Part shown: in pieces, positions 10,606-19,453 of the stretch | Layout: each line of letters begins with the position of its first letter | Position numbering within the stretch: position 1 is the first letter of the stretch | Origin: an uncultured Lachnospiraceae bacterium | Lineage (GTDB): Bacteria; Bacillota; Clostridia; Lachnospirales; Lachnospiraceae | Direction of reading: 5' to 3' | NCBI GenBank assembly: GCA_905235745.1 | Contig: CAJOMN010000003.1 | Coordinates: 53,239-117,238 of the forward strand | DNA: 64,000 nt | Translations under genes and position numbers: made by a program | Notes under the pieces: generated by a model | The model's input: the letters and a program-made list of their open reading frames with translations, nothing else | Told to the model about the DNA's origin: nothing | Databases searched by the model: none

Positions 10606-11958
10606 ATGAAAAAGGTAGCATTTCACAACCTTGGTTGTAAAGTCAATTCCTATGAATTGGACGGAATTTTGCAAATGTTCCAAAATCGAGGCTATGAAAT
10701 TGTTGATTTTGCACAAAAGGCAGATGTATATGTTATCAATACATGCACGGTGACCAATACTGCCGATCAGAAGAGCAGGCAGATGATAAGCCGCGCCAGG
10801 GCGAACAATCCGGAAGCTGTCGTTGTTGCGGCGGGCTGTTATGTTCAAAGCGATCCTGATGCCGCAGTCGCAAATGCTGCGGTAGATATTGCGGTCGGCA
10901 ATAACCACAAGTCGGAAATAGTGGATATCGTGGAAGAGTATATCAATGCCTGTCGAAGCGGCACTCCCTGCGACAAGACTCTCGGGGGAAGGACGGTAAG
11001 CGACCTTGGCGGGAAGTGCAGGTATGAGGATTTTACGATAACGGCCTTCGCGGGACATACGCGCGCTTTTATGAAGATACAGGACGGATGCAACCAGTTC
11101 TGCAGCTACTGCGCGATACCGTATGTAAGGGGACGCACCAGGAGCAGGAGTATAGCGGATATTTCGGAGGAAGCAAAGCGGCTTGCCGGCAGCGGATACA
11201 AGGAGATAGTCCTGACAGGCATCCATTTGAGCTCATACGGGCTTGACGGCGCATACAATTCCTATGCGGATAAGGGCCGTACCAACACAGCCCTCATAGA
11301 TGCGGTTGCCGCATGCGATGTTCCGGGCATCGAGAGGATAAGGCTCGGATCTCTTGAACCGCGGCTTGTGACCGCGGAATTTATGGAGGAGCTATCAAAG
11401 TGCGGCAAAGTCTGCCCTCATTTCCATCTGTCACTGCAAAGCGGATCCGATACGGTTCTTGCCAGGATGAGGAGAAACTACACGACAGCAGAGTATGAGG
11501 AAAAAACAGCCCTTATAAGGAGCTTTTTCCCTCATCCGGCAATAACGACCGATGTAATAGTGGGATTTCCGCAGGAAAGCGAGAAGGAATTTAACGAGAC
11601 AAGACAGTTTCTTGAGAAGACAGATCTGTATGAATGCCATGTCTTCAAATACTCAAGGAGAAAGGGAACCGCCGCCGACAGGATGAGCGGACAGATAAGC
11701 AGTGCCGTTAAAGCCGAAAGGTCAGGTATACTGATAAATGATTCAAACCGCAGGAAAAGAGCTTTTGCAGAGTATTACATCGGTCGCTCTGTCGAGGTTC
11801 TTACGGAAGATACCGAGGTCATCCGCGGCAGGACATATACCGTAGGATATACTCCGGAATATGTCAGGGTAGCGATACCGGAAACGCCACCCGGACAGAT
11901 AATGCAAATCTTGTGTTTTGATAAAGGATGCGATACAATTATCGGTGAATATTGTTAA
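10606..11958 (+). CDS. mtaB: tRNA t6A37 methylthiotransferase MtaB
   Basis: Radical SAM methylthiotransferase that converts t6A37 to ms2t6A in tRNAs. The N-terminal UPF0004 domain has cysteines in GCKVNSYE, NTCTVT and AGCYVQ for the auxiliary 4Fe-4S cluster. The radical SAM domain has CNQFCSYCAIPYVRGRTRSR near residue 160. A C-terminal TRAM-like domain follows. The 450-residue length and the GCKVN motif favour MtaB over MiaB or RimO. The ribosome site is G-rich but weak. The HPr-like gene is divergent to it. Confidence 0.95.
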   Translation: MKKVAFHNLGCKVNSYELDGILQMFQNRGYEIVDFAQKADVYVINTCTVTNTADQKSRQMISRARANNPEAVVVAAGCYVQSDPDAAVANAAVDIAVGNNHKSEIVDIVEEYINACRSGTPCDKTLGGRTVSDLGGKCRYEDFTITAFAGHTRAFMKIQDGCNQFCSYCAIPYVRGRTRSRSIADISEEAKRLAGSGYKEIVLTGIHLSSYGLDGAYNSYADKGRTNTALIDAVAACDVPGIERIRLGSLEPRLVTAEFMEELSKCGKVCPHFHLSLQSGSDTVLARMRRNYTTAEYEEKTALIRSFFPHPAITTDVIVGFPQESEKEFNETRQFLEKTDLYECHVFKYSRRKGTAADRMSGQISSAVKAERSGILINDSNRRKRAFAEYYIGRSVEVLTEDTEVIRGRTYTVGYTPEYVRVAIPETPPGQIMQILCFDKGCDTIIGEYC

Positions 11959-11970
11959 GGAGGGGTTACA

Positions 11971-12234
11971 ATGCAGAGTTTAGGAAACACGCAGTTCTTC
12001 AATGTTCAGACGGAACCTGAGACCGGAGTGAAGGTTGTTCTTGAGACTGTTTATGATGCGCTGAATGAAAAGGGTTACAATCCCGTCAACCAGATCGTCG
12101 GGTATATCATGTCGGGGGATCCCACATACATCACAAGCCATAACGGCGCAAGAAGTATGATCATGAAGGTGGAGAGAGACGAACTGGTCGACGAGCTTTT
12201 GACTGCATACATTAAGAGCAACGGATGGCAGTAG
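11971..12234 (+). CDS. ireB: IreB family regulatory phosphoprotein (UPF0297)
   Basis: Small protein (87 residues) of the IreB/YrzL family, a substrate of the PASTA kinase IreK in enterococci that affects cell-wall stress responses. The family core is clear: [27 protein letters not shown], seen here from about residue 30 in two adjoining blocks, followed by the [11 protein letters not shown] helix. The N-terminal Thr-containing stretch is where phosphorylation is reported in the family. The AAGGAGGGG site is strong. The ireB-ruvX-DUF1292 order matches other Firmicutes. Confidence 0.93.
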   Translation: MQSLGNTQFFNVQTEPETGVKVVLETVYDALNEKGYNPVNQIVGYIMSGDPTYITSHNGARSMIMKVERDELVDELLTAYIKSNGWQ

Positions 12235-12235
12235 A

Positions 12236-12688
12236 ATGAGGATACTGGGACTCGATTACGGGAGCAAGACCGTAGGTGTCGCGGTAAGCGATCCTCTTCT
12301 GATCACTGCCCAGGGCGTTGAGATCATCAGAAGAGAGTCTGAAAACAAACTGCGCAGGACACTTGCGAGGATCGAGGAGATCATTGCGGGTTACGGGGAT
12401 GTTGACAGGATTGTTCTCGGTTATCCCAAGAATATGAATGATACGATAGGAGACCGTGCGCAAAAAAGCGAGGCATTCAGGGATGCTCTTTTGCGAAGAT
12501 GCGGCCTTCCTGTTATTTTGTGGGACGAGAGGCTTACAACCGTAGCTGCCGACAGGGCAATGGATGAGGCCGGCATCAGATCGGCCGATCACAAAAAGTA
12601 TGTTGATGAAATAGCTGCGATGCTTATACTTCAAGGGTACCTTGACAGATTGCGCATCGAACGGGATACGGGGCAGACTGCCCGATAG
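12236..12688 (+). CDS. ruvX: RuvX/YqgF-type Holliday junction resolvase or pre-16S rRNA nuclease
   Basis: RNase H-fold nuclease of the YqgF family, linked to 16S rRNA 5'-end maturation in E. coli and proposed as a Holliday junction resolvase. The acidic motifs are present: [16 protein letters not shown] at the N-terminus, [14 protein letters not shown] near residue 98, and [10 protein letters not shown] near residue 123. The 150-residue length is typical. The ATG lies one base after the ireB stop, suggesting translational coupling. Confidence 0.94.
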   Translation: MRILGLDYGSKTVGVAVSDPLLITAQGVEIIRRESENKLRRTLARIEEIIAGYGDVDRIVLGYPKNMNDTIGDRAQKSEAFRDALLRRCGLPVILWDERLTTVAADRAMDEAGIRSADHKKYVDEIAAMLILQGYLDRLRIERDTGQTAR

Positions 12689-12696
12689 GGGATCAA

Positions 12697-12948
12697 ATGG
12701 AAAAGGTAAGCTTTACTACTGATGACGGTGTCTGTGAACTGTACGTCATAGACGAGACACGCATCAGTAATTGTAATTATTTGCTTGTAGCGGACTCTAC
12801 GGAAGATGAGGCCGAGGCGATGATACTCAAGGATATTTCCGGCGCGAGCGATACCGAAGCTGTTTACGTTCCGGTTGAGGATGAGGTGGAACTGAGCGCG
12901 GTAGCGTCGGTCTTTGAGGAGAGCTTGGGAGATATAGATATTGAATAA
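12697..12948 (+). CDS. DUF1292 family protein (YrzB-like)
   Basis: An acidic 83-residue protein of the DUF1292 family, function unknown. It begins EKVSFTTDDGVCELYVID and carries the family YLLVADS segment near residue 28, with an acidic C-terminal half. The position between ruvX and RNase J matches the conserved Firmicute cluster. Its stop overlaps the TTG start of the RNase J gene by eight bases. Confidence 0.85.
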   Translation: MEKVSFTTDDGVCELYVIDETRISNCNYLLVADSTEDEAEAMILKDISGASDTEAVYVPVEDEVELSAVASVFEESLGDIDIE

Positions 12949-14605
12949 TACAAAACTGCGCATCATACCGCTCGGAGGACTCGATCAGATCGGTATGAAT
13001 ATTACCGCGTTTGAATATGATGACGATATAGTGGTGGTCGACTGCGGGCTGGCGTTCCCGGAGGACGATATGCTCGGGATCGATCTTGTGATTCCCGATA
13101 CAACTTATCTTGAGGAGAACGCAGACAGGGTCAGGGCTCTTGTGATAACCCACGGACACGAGGATCACATCGGAGCGATCCCGTATGTTCTGCAGAAGAT
13201 CAATATTCCGGTATACGGAACCAGACTTACGATGGCGCTTATTGAGAGCAAGCTTGAAGAACACGGTATGCTCGATAAGGTTGAAAGGCATGTGGTATCG
13301 TACGGACAGAGTGTGTCGTTCGGAACGCTCGGCGTTGAGTTCATCAGAACCAATCACAGCATAACCGATGCCAGTGCGCTTGCGATTACATCTCCTGTGG
13401 GTACTGTTGTGCATACAGGGGATTTTAAGGTTGACTATACACCGGTATCAGGCGACCCGATCGACCTTGCCAGACTTGCCCGGCTGGGTGAGCAGGGAGT
13501 TCTCGCGCTTTTGTGCGATTCCACCAATGCGGAACGTCCCGGATTTACCAATTCCGAGAGAACAGTAGGGCGTGCTCTTGACAATATTTTTTCCGAACAC
13601 GTCAGGTCAAGGATACTTGTTGCGACCTTTTCGTCGAATGTCGACAGGGTTCAGCAGATAATTGATGCGGCGCAGCTTTATGGAAGAAAGGTCGTTCTTG
13701 AAGGACGCAGTATGCGGAACATCATCAATACTGCACGGGAGATAGGATATGTCAGGATACCGGACGGCATTCTGATCGATATTTCCCAGATAAGAGATTA
13801 TCCTGACGAGAAGACGGTTATCATCACAACCGGAAGTCAGGGCGAATCAATGGCGGCACTTTCCAGAATAGCATCCAACATGCATAAGACGGTTTCCATT
13901 AAGCCGGGTGACGTTGTCGTATTCTCGTCCAATCCGATACCGGGGAACGAGAAGGCTGTATTCAAGGTCATGAACGAACTGAGCATGAAGGGTGCCGAGG
14001 TGATCTTTCAGGATACCCATGTAAGCGGTCACGCATGCCAGGAAGAGATCAAGCTCATATATACGCTTACCAAACCAAAGTTTTCCGTTCCGGTGCACGG
14101 AGAACACAGGCATCTGATGGCGCAGAAGAGTATTGCCGTAAGCGTCGGGGTTCCGAAGGAAAACGTTATGATCCTCCAGAACGGGCAGGTTCTCGAGCTT
14201 GACGGGAAAAGTGCGAAGATAAACGGCGAAGTTCCAAACGGAGCGGTATTTGTTGACGGTCTCGGAGTCGGTGACGTCGGTAATGTCGTGCTCCGCGACC
14301 GGCAGCGTCTGGCGGAAGACGGTATCGTTATCGTCTGCATGACGCTTGAGGCCGGCTCATCATCGGTAGTTGCAGGTCCCGTGATCATCTCAAGAGGATT
14401 TGTATATATCAAAGAGTCTGATGAGTTCATGGAAGAGGCGCGGGAGATCGTATCCTACGCCATGGAGAGACTGGCTGACAAGAATATTACAAACAGGAAC
14501 AAGATCCGGGAGAACATCAAGGACGCGCTTTCAAGCTTCATATGGAGACGGATAAAGCGCAGCCCGATGATCCTGCCTATAATAATGGAAGAGGCTGAGG
14601 ATTAA
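12941..14605 (+). CDS. rnj: Ribonuclease J
   Basis: Metallo-beta-lactamase/beta-CASP ribonuclease with 5'-3' exonuclease and endonuclease activities in mRNA turnover and rRNA processing. The zinc-binding motif HGHEDH spans residues 71-76, with further metal-ligand motifs NHSITDA and HTGDFKVD. The beta-CASP domain follows, with VPVHGEHRHL near residue 385. The 554-residue length fits RNase J1/J2; only one copy lies in the window, so J1 versus J2 cannot be assigned. The start is TTG behind a GGGAGA site, overlapping the DUF1292 gene. Confidence 0.95.
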   Translation: MNNTKLRIIPLGGLDQIGMNITAFEYDDDIVVVDCGLAFPEDDMLGIDLVIPDTTYLEENADRVRALVITHGHEDHIGAIPYVLQKINIPVYGTRLTMALIESKLEEHGMLDKVERHVVSYGQSVSFGTLGVEFIRTNHSITDASALAITSPVGTVVHTGDFKVDYTPVSGDPIDLARLARLGEQGVLALLCDSTNAERPGFTNSERTVGRALDNIFSEHVRSRILVATFSSNVDRVQQIIDAAQLYGRKVVLEGRSMRNIINTAREIGYVRIPDGILIDISQIRDYPDEKTVIITTGSQGESMAALSRIASNMHKTVSIKPGDVVVFSSNPIPGNEKAVFKVMNELSMKGAEVIFQDTHVSGHACQEEIKLIYTLTKPKFSVPVHGEHRHLMAQKSIAVSVGVPKENVMILQNGQVLELDGKSAKINGEVPNGAVFVDGLGVGDVGNVVLRDRQRLAEDGIVIVCMTLEAGSSSVVAGPVIISRGFVYIKESDEFMEEAREIVSYAMERLADKNITNRNKIRENIKDALSSFIWRRIKRSPMILPIIMEEAED

Positions 14606-14606
14606 T

Positions 14607-14936
14607 ATGCTGAGCGACAGAATGACCACCGCTGTAAAGGAAGTGACCGATGCGATCAGGGAATCGGAGGAGTCCGGGGATTACGCCAGGCAGAAAAAGA
14701 CTGCCGCATCGATTCCGGGAGCCGGGGATCTTATTGAGCGGGCAAGGGATATTCAGGAAAGGCTTATGAATATGTCCGACGAAGAACGAAGCAGTGATTA
14801 TGCGGAGTCCCTTCAGGATGAATATGAGGAGATAACGGAAAATTCCACAGTATACGAATACTTAAATGCCGAACTGGTATATATTACGATGATACAGGAG
14901 ATTGTCGCGAGCATTATGGAAAGCGTGGATATATAA
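14607..14936 (+). CDS. YlbF family protein
   Basis: A 109-residue, largely helical protein of the YlbF/YmcA (DUF964) family. In Bacillus, YlbF, YmcA and YaaT form the Y-complex, which works with RNase Y in mRNA maturation. The heptad-like pattern and the C-terminal ELVYITMIQEIVASIMES helix fit the family. It starts one base after the RNase J stop and its stop overlaps the next start by one base. A role in RNA processing is consistent with its neighbour but is inferred. Confidence 0.8.
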   Translation: MLSDRMTTAVKEVTDAIRESEESGDYARQKKTAASIPGAGDLIERARDIQERLMNMSDEERSSDYAESLQDEYEEITENSTVYEYLNAELVYITMIQEIVASIMESVDI

Positions 14937-15511
14937 TGAATATTAAAAATCTGACCCTTTCGTTTATGGGTTTTATCGTAAGAGCAGTTGTTCTTGTCAT
15001 ACTGGTGCTTATCATATTCCGGACGGGACAGGAGGCATACGAGTTCGGTTTTCGTATATTTACCGAAGAACCGGTAAGCTCCGCGCCCGGCAGGGATGTT
15101 GCGGTTACGATCGTTCAGGGCGACTCCGTTATGGATGTTGCAAAAATGTTCGAGGAAAAAGGTCTTATAAGGGATCCGCGGCTGTTCTATGTACAGAAGA
15201 TGTGTTCTGTATACGATAATGATATCCAGCCCGGATTCTACACCCTTAATACGTCCATGACAGCGGAGGATATGTTTGCCGTCATCGCAGGCAGAAAGGA
15301 CGGCGAAGGCACAGCAGAAGAGGACGGGGAAGAGGAAGAGGCGATCGTGGCCGATCCTCTCACCGAAGGCGAATCTGCGCTCGACAAAGTGTCCGGAGAG
15401 TGGGAAGGCGATGAGGACGGCGAAGATATAGACGGTGAAGAGGTTCATGATCCCTTCGAGGAAGGTTCGGTCATAGAAAATGCCGAGTCAGAGGATGGCG
15501 GTGGACAGTAG
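14936..15511 (+). CDS. Short MltG-like membrane protein without the transglycosylase domain
   Basis: A 191-residue protein with one N-terminal membrane segment (about residues 12-32) and an extracellular LysM-like module, IVQGDSVMDVAKMFEEKGLI and PGFYTLNTSMTAEDMF, as found at the start of the MltG/YceG endolytic transglycosylases. It stops there: the catalytic domain is replaced by about 70 acidic residues rich in Glu, Asp and Gly. It sits where mltG lies in the Bacillus yrrL-yrrM cluster. It may bind or regulate at the wall rather than cleave glycan. No frameshift is visible. Confidence 0.75.
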   Translation: MNIKNLTLSFMGFIVRAVVLVILVLIIFRTGQEAYEFGFRIFTEEPVSSAPGRDVAVTIVQGDSVMDVAKMFEEKGLIRDPRLFYVQKMCSVYDNDIQPGFYTLNTSMTAEDMFAVIAGRKDGEGTAEEDGEEEEAIVADPLTEGESALDKVSGEWEGDEDGEDIDGEEVHDPFEEGSVIENAESEDGGGQ

Positions 15512-16179
15512 TGATAACAGACGAAAGAACCGCTTCGTTCATTGAGTCCATGAGCGGTCTTAATACGCCGTTTCTTGAAGAACTGGAACAGGAGGCGCAT
15601 CGTGACGGGATCCCGATAATACGCCCCGCAGCACAAAGCCTTCTGAAGTTTATACTTGCAAGCGCAAGACCCGGATCGATACTGGAGCTTGGTACCGCGT
15701 CCGGATTTTCCGCGATTTTTATGGCAACATACGGCGGTGGCGTACATATAGACACAATAGAGAATTACCGGAAGCGCATATCCGACGCAAAACGTAATAT
15801 CGCGCGATCCGGATTTGAAGATGCCATAACCCTTATCGAAGGGGATGCGCAGGAGGTTATCGAAAGGCTTGCCGCAGAGGGAAGATCTTACGATATGATC
15901 TTTATCGATGCCGCAAAAGCACAGTACCCGAATTATCTTCCGGTATGCAAGAGACTGCTTGCAAAAGGCGGGATACTTGTATCGGATAATGTCCTGTTTG
16001 ACGGGGACATTGTTCTGTCAAGGTTTGCGGTAAGACGCAGAGACAGGACCATTCACGCGAGGATGAGGGAATATCTCCGGACTCTTTCGGAAGATGAGGA
16101 TCTTGTGACTACTATCCTTCCGGTTGCGGACGGGATGACGCTCTCGGTCAAGGCAGACGGGATAAACGATGAGAGATAA
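15511..16179 (+). CDS. trmR: O-methyltransferase, probable tRNA 5-hydroxyuridine methyltransferase TrmR
   Basis: Class I SAM O-methyltransferase with LELGTASGFSAIFMA near residue 50 and MIFIDAAKAQYPNYLP near residue 130, as in the YrrM family. YrrM (TrmR) of B. subtilis methylates 5-hydroxyuridine at tRNA position 34 to mo5U. The assignment rests on the immediately following U32 protein gene (TrhP), its known pathway partner. The GTG start shares one base with the preceding stop. The 222-residue length is typical. Confidence 0.85.
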   Translation: MITDERTASFIESMSGLNTPFLEELEQEAHRDGIPIIRPAAQSLLKFILASARPGSILELGTASGFSAIFMATYGGGVHIDTIENYRKRISDAKRNIARSGFEDAITLIEGDAQEVIERLAAEGRSYDMIFIDAAKAQYPNYLPVCKRLLAKGGILVSDNVLFDGDIVLSRFAVRRRDRTIHARMREYLRTLSEDEDLVTTILPVADGMTLSVKADGINDER

Positions 16180-17410
16180 ACGTAAACCGGAGCTTCTGGT
16201 GCCGGCCGGAAGCCTTGAAGTATTAAAGACGGCGGTCTGTTACGGCGCCGACGCGGTATATATCGGGGGCGAATCATTCAGCCTGCGTGCCAAAGCCCGT
16301 AACTTTACGCCCGATGAAATGGCTGCCGGCATTGAATATGCGCATGAACACGGCGTTAAAGTATATGTGACCGCCAACATATTCGCGCATGATCATGATC
16401 TGGATCCGATAAGGGAATATTTTGCACAGCTCGCCCAAATGCATCCCGATGCGATACTTATCGCCGATCCGGGAGTGTTTACGATAGAGAGGGAAGTATG
16501 TCCCGGGATTCCCGTTCATATAAGTACACAGGCCAATAACACGAACTACATGACATACATGTTCTGGAAGAAACTTGGAGCCGAAAGGATCGTGTGCGCA
16601 AGGGAACTGTCTCTTGAAGAGATACGGATACTTCGCCGGAAGATCCCTTCGGATATGGAGATCGAGTGCTTTATTCACGGAGCCATGTGTATTTCCTACT
16701 CGGGAAGATGCCTGCTGTCGGCATATATGGCGGGAAGAGATGCCAACCGCGGGGAATGTACCCATCCGTGCAGATGGAAATATGCCGTAATGGAAGAGGA
16801 GCGGCCCGGCGAGTATATGCCTCTTGAGGAGACGGATCGAGGAACGTTTATATTTAATTCCAAGGATCTGTGCATGATAGAGCATATCCCCGAGCTTGTG
16901 GATGCCGGGATCGACAGCTTCAAGATCGAAGGACGCATGAAGACGGCACTTTACGTTGCGACCGTAGCCAGAACATACAGAAACGCGATCGACGACTATT
17001 TAAGATCGCCGGATCTGTACAGGCAGAATCTTGAGTGGTACAGAAGCGAGATCGGCAAATGCACATACAGGCAGTTTACAACGGGATTTTATTTCGGAAG
17101 ACCCGACGCAAACACTCAGATATATGATAACAGTACGTATGTCGTCGAGAGCGTATTCCTGGGAATAGTCGAGGAAGTGACCGAAGACGGCAGGATAAGG
17201 CTGACCCAGAAGAACAAATTCTGTGTCGGAGATACGATAGAGATAATGAAGCAGGGAAGGGAAGACATCCGTGCCGGGGTGGTCAGGATCGAAAGCGAAG
17301 ACGGAGTCAGCCAGCAGAGTGCTCCGCACGCATGCCAGGTGATCTATGTGACGCTTGCCGGCATCGATGGTTCATGTGTGAGTCCCGGCGATGTTCTGAG
17401 GACCGTGTGA
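16169..17410 (+). CDS. trhP: U32 family protein, tRNA hydroxylation protein TrhP
   Basis: A peptidase U32 family member now linked to prephenate-dependent formation of 5-hydroxyuridine at tRNA position 34. The N-terminus LLVPAGSLEVLKTAVCYGADAVY is split here across residues 8-31. The conserved cysteine segment (GRCLLSAYMAGRDANRG, then ECTHPCRWKY) lies near residues 180-205 and probably holds an Fe-S cluster. The start lies within the end of trmR (11-base overlap), supporting joint action in mo5U34 synthesis. The 413-residue length matches TrhP2 rather than the shorter TrhP1. Confidence 0.88.
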   Translation: MRDKRKPELLVPAGSLEVLKTAVCYGADAVYIGGESFSLRAKARNFTPDEMAAGIEYAHEHGVKVYVTANIFAHDHDLDPIREYFAQLAQMHPDAILIADPGVFTIEREVCPGIPVHISTQANNTNYMTYMFWKKLGAERIVCARELSLEEIRILRRKIPSDMEIECFIHGAMCISYSGRCLLSAYMAGRDANRGECTHPCRWKYAVMEEERPGEYMPLEETDRGTFIFNSKDLCMIEHIPELVDAGIDSFKIEGRMKTALYVATVARTYRNAIDDYLRSPDLYRQNLEWYRSEIGKCTYRQFTTGFYFGRPDANTQIYDNSTYVVESVFLGIVEEVTEDGRIRLTQKNKFCVGDTIEIMKQGREDIRAGVVRIESEDGVSQQSAPHACQVIYVTLAGIDGSCVSPGDVLRTV

Positions 17411-17440
17411 GCGGATCAGTATGCTGTAACAGGAGAAAGT

Positions 17441-18379
17441 ATGAGTTTATTATCAGTCATTGTTCCGAGCTATAACGAGGAAGCGGCGATCCCGATCTTT
17501 TATGACGCCATGCAGAAGGTGGGGAAGGATTTTGCCGACAGGTTCCCGGAAGTGGAATTCGAATATGTATTTGTGGATGACGGATCATCTGACAGAACGA
17601 TTGACGTTATAAAGGATCTTCGCGCAGGGGATGCGAGGGTGCATTACATATCGCTGTCCAGAAATTTCGGAAAAGAGGCGGCAATATATGCGGGCTTTTC
17701 CAAAGCGGCAGGGGATTATGTCGTATGTATGGATGCGGATCTTCAGGATCCCCCGGAGCTTCTCCCCGAAATGTATGATGCCGTAACTGCAGAAGGATAT
17801 GATTCGGCTGCAACGAGACGCGTGACAAGGAAGGGTGAGCCCAAGATTCGTTCTCTCCTTGCCAGATGCTTCTACAGGCTCATGAACAGGATCAGCGATG
17901 TCGAGTTCGTGGACGGAGCAAGAGATTACCGGATAATGACAAGAAAAATGGTGAATGCGATACTCGAGCTCGGTGAGAATAACCGTTTCACCAAGGGAAT
18001 ATACGGCTGGGTCGGCTTCAAGACAAAATGGATCGAATATGAAAATGTTGAAAGAGTTGCCGGAGAAACCAAGTGGTCGTTCTTCGGACTGATGGGATAC
18101 TCGCTTGAGGCGATCCTCGGTTTTTCGACCGCGCCGCTTTCATTCGTGATAGCTCTCGGATTCATCGTGACTGCTTTTGCGTTTTTACTGATCATATTTG
18201 TGGTCATAAGAACGCTTCTGTTCGGAGATCCCACAAACGGATGGCCGTCCATGATATGCATAGTTGTGTTCTTTGCGGGAACGCAGCTTATGTGCACCGG
18301 AATAGTCGGAGCGTATCTTGGTAAAACATATCTTGAGACCAAAAACAGGCCGATCTTCATAGCCAGAGAAGAGGAGTGA
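17441..18379 (+). CDS. Family 2 glycosyltransferase, polyprenyl-phosphate type (GtrB/DPM1-like)
   Basis: Likely loads a sugar onto undecaprenyl phosphate at the inner membrane face. The GT-A domain begins SVIVPSYNEEAAIP and carries the metal-binding MDADLQDPPE near residue 95. Two C-terminal membrane segments (about 230-255 and 270-290) and the ending YLGKTYLETKNRP are typical of the GtrB/YkcC group. The 312-residue length is normal. It leads a four-gene glycosyltransferase run, suggesting assembly of a lipid-linked or surface glycan. The specific sugar cannot be read from sequence. Confidence 0.9.
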   Translation: MSLLSVIVPSYNEEAAIPIFYDAMQKVGKDFADRFPEVEFEYVFVDDGSSDRTIDVIKDLRAGDARVHYISLSRNFGKEAAIYAGFSKAAGDYVVCMDADLQDPPELLPEMYDAVTAEGYDSAATRRVTRKGEPKIRSLLARCFYRLMNRISDVEFVDGARDYRIMTRKMVNAILELGENNRFTKGIYGWVGFKTKWIEYENVERVAGETKWSFFGLMGYSLEAILGFSTAPLSFVIALGFIVTAFAFLLIIFVVIRTLLFGDPTNGWPSMICIVVFFAGTQLMCTGIVGAYLGKTYLETKNRPIFIAREEE

Positions 18380-18384
18380 CCGTC

Positions 18385-19452
18385 ATGGCGGACGATGTAA
18401 TGCTGTCTGTCATAGTCCCCGTTTATAATGTTGACAGGAGCTATCTGCATGAATGTTTTGAGAGCATTCTTAACCAGACCTTTGCGGATTATGAACTGAT
18501 AGTCGTGGATGACGGGGCAGCGGACGAACTTGCCCGATATATTGATGGTTACGATTTTCGGGAAAAGAGCGTCACCCTGATCCATCAGGAGAACAGGGGA
18601 GTCGCGTGTGCAAGGAATACCGGCCTTGAAGCCGCGCGGGGAAGATATGTTACATTTGTGGATTCCGACGATACGCTGGAGCCGGAATGCTTTGGCGGGA
18701 TAACGGAATATGCGGAAGATAATGCCCTTGATGTCCTGATGTTCGGGATCAACAGGGTATATGAGGATCATACGGACGGATTTGCCCCATATGTATGTGA
18801 TATACCGCATTTTACGGATGCCGGGATGGAAGAAGTGCAGTTTAAATGCATGGCCGGTATGCTCCCGTTTTATGTGTGCCCTCCGGCAAGTGGGGATGCC
18901 GCGGGTTCGGCGTGCGCAAAGCTGTACAGGAGCGATTTTCTTCGCGCGAACAGGCTGTACTATACACTCGGACTCAAACGTGCAGAAGATATGGAGTTTA
19001 ACCTGCGGGTATTTGACAAGGCGTCTTCCGTGGGGTTTTTGTACAGATTCTATTATAATTACAGGCAGACGGATACGTCGGCGACATACATATACAGACC
19101 CGGAGGCATAGAGGTGTTCACCGAAACGCTTAATGCGATCGCAAGGCACCTGTCGGAATCCGGAAAAAGCGATCTGTATATGCAGGTGTATTACATGAGG
19201 TGCATGTTTTTCTACCTTGAGAGCATGGACATGGACTATCTGAACGCACATAATCCGGAGCCGTTTGCGAAGCGTATACGCAAGATGGCGCAGCAGGCGC
19301 AGTGCGAACCATATGTCACTGCATTTGGGCAGCTGCGTGGAGATTATCTGACCTTTGCAAGAAAGATACCGCTGTTTCTGATAAGGCACAGGATGTTCCG
19401 CCTCCTTGCCGTTTTCTACAGCGGGTACAGGAAACTGACCAAGAGAGTATGA
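18385..19452 (+). CDS. Family 2 glycosyltransferase
   Basis: GT-A glycosyltransferase with SVIVPVYNVDRSYLHECF at the N-terminus, VVDDGAADE, and the metal-binding DSDDTLEPE near residue 95. No membrane span is evident. The ATG at 18385 is chosen over a GTG at 18376 because GAGGAG at 18371-18376 is correctly spaced for it; the choice changes only three residues. The ribosome site lies inside the end of the preceding gene, implying coupling. The donor and acceptor are unknown. Confidence 0.87.
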   Translation: MADDVMLSVIVPVYNVDRSYLHECFESILNQTFADYELIVVDDGAADELARYIDGYDFREKSVTLIHQENRGVACARNTGLEAARGRYVTFVDSDDTLEPECFGGITEYAEDNALDVLMFGINRVYEDHTDGFAPYVCDIPHFTDAGMEEVQFKCMAGMLPFYVCPPASGDAAGSACAKLYRSDFLRANRLYYTLGLKRAEDMEFNLRVFDKASSVGFLYRFYYNYRQTDTSATYIYRPGGIEVFTETLNAIARHLSESGKSDLYMQVYYMRCMFFYLESMDMDYLNAHNPEPFAKRIRKMAQQAQCEPYVTAFGQLRGDYLTFARKIPLFLIRHRMFRLLAVFYSGYRKLTKRV

Positions 19453-19453
19453 G

